Under the pieces are notes generated by a model that saw only the letters and a program-made list of their open reading frames with translations, was not told the DNA's origin and did no database searches. Position numbers and translations under genes: made by a program. Of a stretch of DNA of 64,000 nt, positions 62,549-64,000 are shown piece by piece. How positions within the stretch are numbered: the stretch's first letter is position 1; the number at the start of each line of letters is the position of its first letter. The DNA is from Alteromonadaceae bacterium BrNp21-10 (lineage in GTDB: Bacteria > Pseudomonadota > Gammaproteobacteria > Enterobacterales > Alteromonadaceae), in the NCBI GenBank assembly GCA_030418115.1, contig JAUHQD010000001.1, positions 682,001-746,000 of the forward strand, read 5' to 3'.

Positions 62549-63091
62549 ATTAAAGGCGCTAACAATAAAAGCCAAGTAGCGGGCAAAGCTCGTATTAATG
62601 ACGAAATTGATGCCAGCGAAATTCGCTTAGTTGGTAAAGACGGTGAACAGTTAGGTGTAGTCACGTTAAGTGAAGCATTGGATTTAGCCGCTCAGTTGGA
62701 TTTAGATTTAGTTGAAATCAGTCCGAACGCAGAGCCACCGGTTTGCAAAGTAATGGATTACGGCAAATTTATCTTCGAAAAAGGTAAGGCTCTTAAAGAG
62801 CAAAAGAAAAAGCAAAAGCAAATTCAGGTCAAGGAGGTGAAATTCCGCCCTGGCACGGATGAAGGCGATTACCAGGTAAAACTGCGCAACCTGCGTCGCT
62901 TTCTAGAAGGGGGTGATAAAACCAAAGTAACTATCCGTTTCCGCGGACGTGAAATGGCTCACCAAGAGATTGGCATTGAATTATTGAACCGCATTAAAAC
63001 GGATCTTGAAGACATTGCCAACTGCGAATCTTTCCCACATCGGGTAGAGGGTCGTCAGATGATCATGGTGTTAGCCCCTATTAAACGATAG
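62549..63091 (+). CDS. infC: Translation initiation factor IF-3 (ATT start)
   Basis: The 180-residue factor starts at the rare codon ATT (62549-62551), in frame with the well-conserved [20 protein letters not shown] region; GGAGG lies 8 bases before it. A start at the first in-frame ATG (62678) would remove the N-domain core. Rare AUU starts allow IF-3 to regulate its own synthesis in Escherichia coli, and the same is likely here. Motifs [34 protein letters not shown] and the C-terminal [13 protein letters not shown] are typical. It is 20 bases after thrS. Confidence 0.95.
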   Translation: MKGANNKSQVAGKARINDEIDASEIRLVGKDGEQLGVVTLSEALDLAAQLDLDLVEISPNAEPPVCKVMDYGKFIFEKGKALKEQKKKQKQIQVKEVKFRPGTDEGDYQVKLRNLRRFLEGGDKTKVTIRFRGREMAHQEIGIELLNRIKTDLEDIANCESFPHRVEGRQMIMVLAPIKR

Positions 63092-63183
63092 TTAAGGCCT
63101 GCAAGTAACAGCTCATCACTGTTCGCCTTGCTGTCATGTTGTAACAAATGGGAATATTCCCTTAACAATGCGGAGTTTTAGCA
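63092..63183 (+). promoter_or_regulatory. infC-rpmI intergenic leader (possible L20 control site)
   Basis: This 92-base spacer contains AAGGC...GCCTT (63093-63130 region) and the palindrome GGGAATATTCCC (63150-63161), followed by GCGGAG before rpmI. In gammaproteobacteria L20 represses rpmI-rplT by binding structured RNA in this interval; here the equivalent is inferred from location and structure only. Confidence 0.4.
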
Positions 63184-63381
63184 ATGTCTAAAATGAAATC
63201 TCACAGCGGTGCAGCGAAGCGATTCAAAAAATCAGCTTCCGGCCGTTTTAAGACCAAGCAATCTCACTTGCGTCATATTTTGACCAAGAAAAGCTCTAAG
63301 CGTAAACGTCACTTGCGTGGCAAAAAATTGTCCCACCAGTCGGATACAGCGTTGATTCAACGCATGTTACCGTACGCTTAA
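63184..63381 (+). CDS. rpmI: 50S ribosomal protein L35
   Basis: The 65-residue, very basic protein has the L35 motif [20 protein letters not shown] and [22 protein letters not shown] precedes the ATG by about 7 bases. It lies 18 bases before rplT. Confidence 0.97.
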   Translation: MSKMKSHSGAAKRFKKSASGRFKTKQSHLRHILTKKSSKRKRHLRGKKLSHQSDTALIQRMLPYA

Positions 63382-63396
63382 TAGAGAGGAGATTGA

Positions 63397-63756
<360 letters not shown>

Positions 63757-63790
63757 TTAACAACAATTAAGTTTGAGTTCTTTCAGAGAA

Positions 63791-63821
63791 ACGGGAAGCA
63801 GGATGCTTTCCGTTTTTTTTT
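63791..63821 (+). terminator. Rho-independent terminator after rplT
   Basis: ACGGGAAGC pairs with GCTTTCCGT (63791-63799, 63805-63813, one G-T pair), loop AGGAT, then a run of T. It ends the thrS-infC-rpmI-rplT operon. Confidence 0.85.
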
Positions 63822-63822
63822 G

Positions 63823-64000
63823 CCTAAAATACTGCGCTTTAACCATGTATGCCCGATGGTATTGAATTTATTACAAAACTTTAGTCATTCTTTGTAGATA
63901 AGTACTACAGACCACCTGTGCTTTCGTGTAAAATCCCCCTCTTTTTTATTATCGACCGAACTCGGTTAAACACACCAATTCAATGTTGGGGATACAATGG
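63823..64000 (+). promoter_or_regulatory. Region upstream of the next gene (probably pheS)
   Basis: No complete gene is present. TGTAAAAT near 63930 could be a -10 box, and an ATG at 63997-63999 with GGGGA upstream could start the next gene; in related genomes pheS follows rplT. Only four bases of that gene would be in the window, so the identity cannot be checked here. Confidence 0.35.

Overview
The window looks like the chromosome of a marine gammaproteobacterium of the Alteromonadales (Alteromonas, Glaciecola or Paraglaciecola type). The basis is the gene content and order: uvrY-uvrC-pgsA followed by tRNA genes; thrS-infC-rpmI-rplT with an ATT-started infC; a galT-galK-sodium symporter-galE operon under a LacI-type regulator; a MipA/OmpV + DUF3019 + two-component cluster; and a large TonB-dependent receptor. 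Genus assignment is inference; no rRNA is present.

Layout. 1-2296 (minus strand): envelope-stress-like cluster of MipA/OmpV outer membrane protein, DUF3019 protein, OmpR-type regulator and the start of a histidine kinase. 2536-6612: a small zinc-ribbon-like protein, uvrY-uvrC-pgsA, then tRNA-Gly, tRNA-Cys and tRNA-Leu, with a degenerate tRNA-Leu-like spacer. 6554-16209: a 9.7 kb integrated element bounded by a 58-59 bp repeat of the tRNA-Leu 3' half. It has a tyrosine integrase, an AlpA-like regulator, a PrimPol/VapE-like replication protein and both terminase-like genes, but no recognisable capsid, portal or tail gene, so it is best read as a phage satellite. 16210-19741: accessory strip with a substrate-binding-like protein between two structured repeats, an RNase H-like protein and a complete IS481-type insertion sequence.

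20069-34556 is the most interesting part. A one-directional run of twelve genes (20756-33761) lies between two near-identical small secreted paralogues. It encodes an ExbD/TolR-like protein, a lytic transglycosylase, a fusion of Lon-protease-like domain, Ser/Thr kinase, membrane helix and TonB C-terminal domain, an inner-membrane FHA protein whose periplasmic part is paralogous to another protein of the cluster, a lipoprotein, two secreted helical proteins, a MotA/TolQ/ExbB-like channel subunit and two further anchored periplasmic proteins. Together these suggest a proton-motive-force-powered, phosphorylation-regulated envelope machine that I cannot match to a described system.

34642-39733: an FMN-dependent glutamate-synthase-like enzyme, a HigBA-like toxin-antitoxin pair, an HxlR regulator divergent from an SMP-30-like secreted protein, and the ribosome-assembly GTPase YlqF/RbgA. 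39965-50935: a catabolic island (thiolase, two SDRs, TonB-dependent receptor, acyl-CoA ligase, TetR regulator, type-B carboxylesterase lipoprotein, MFS transporter), fitting import, ester hydrolysis, oxidation, CoA activation and beta-oxidation of a hydrophobic ester. 51365-57442: galactose (Leloir) operon and its LacI-family repressor with two operator-like palindromes. 57529-60489: tRNA-Val, a CPxCG protein, a pteridine-reductase-like SDR, a fructosamine-kinase-like protein and a START-domain protein. 60511-63821: thrS with an attenuator-like leader, infC, rpmI, rplT and a terminator; the next gene (probably pheS) would begin at the window edge.

All functions are read from protein motifs by eye; no database search was run.
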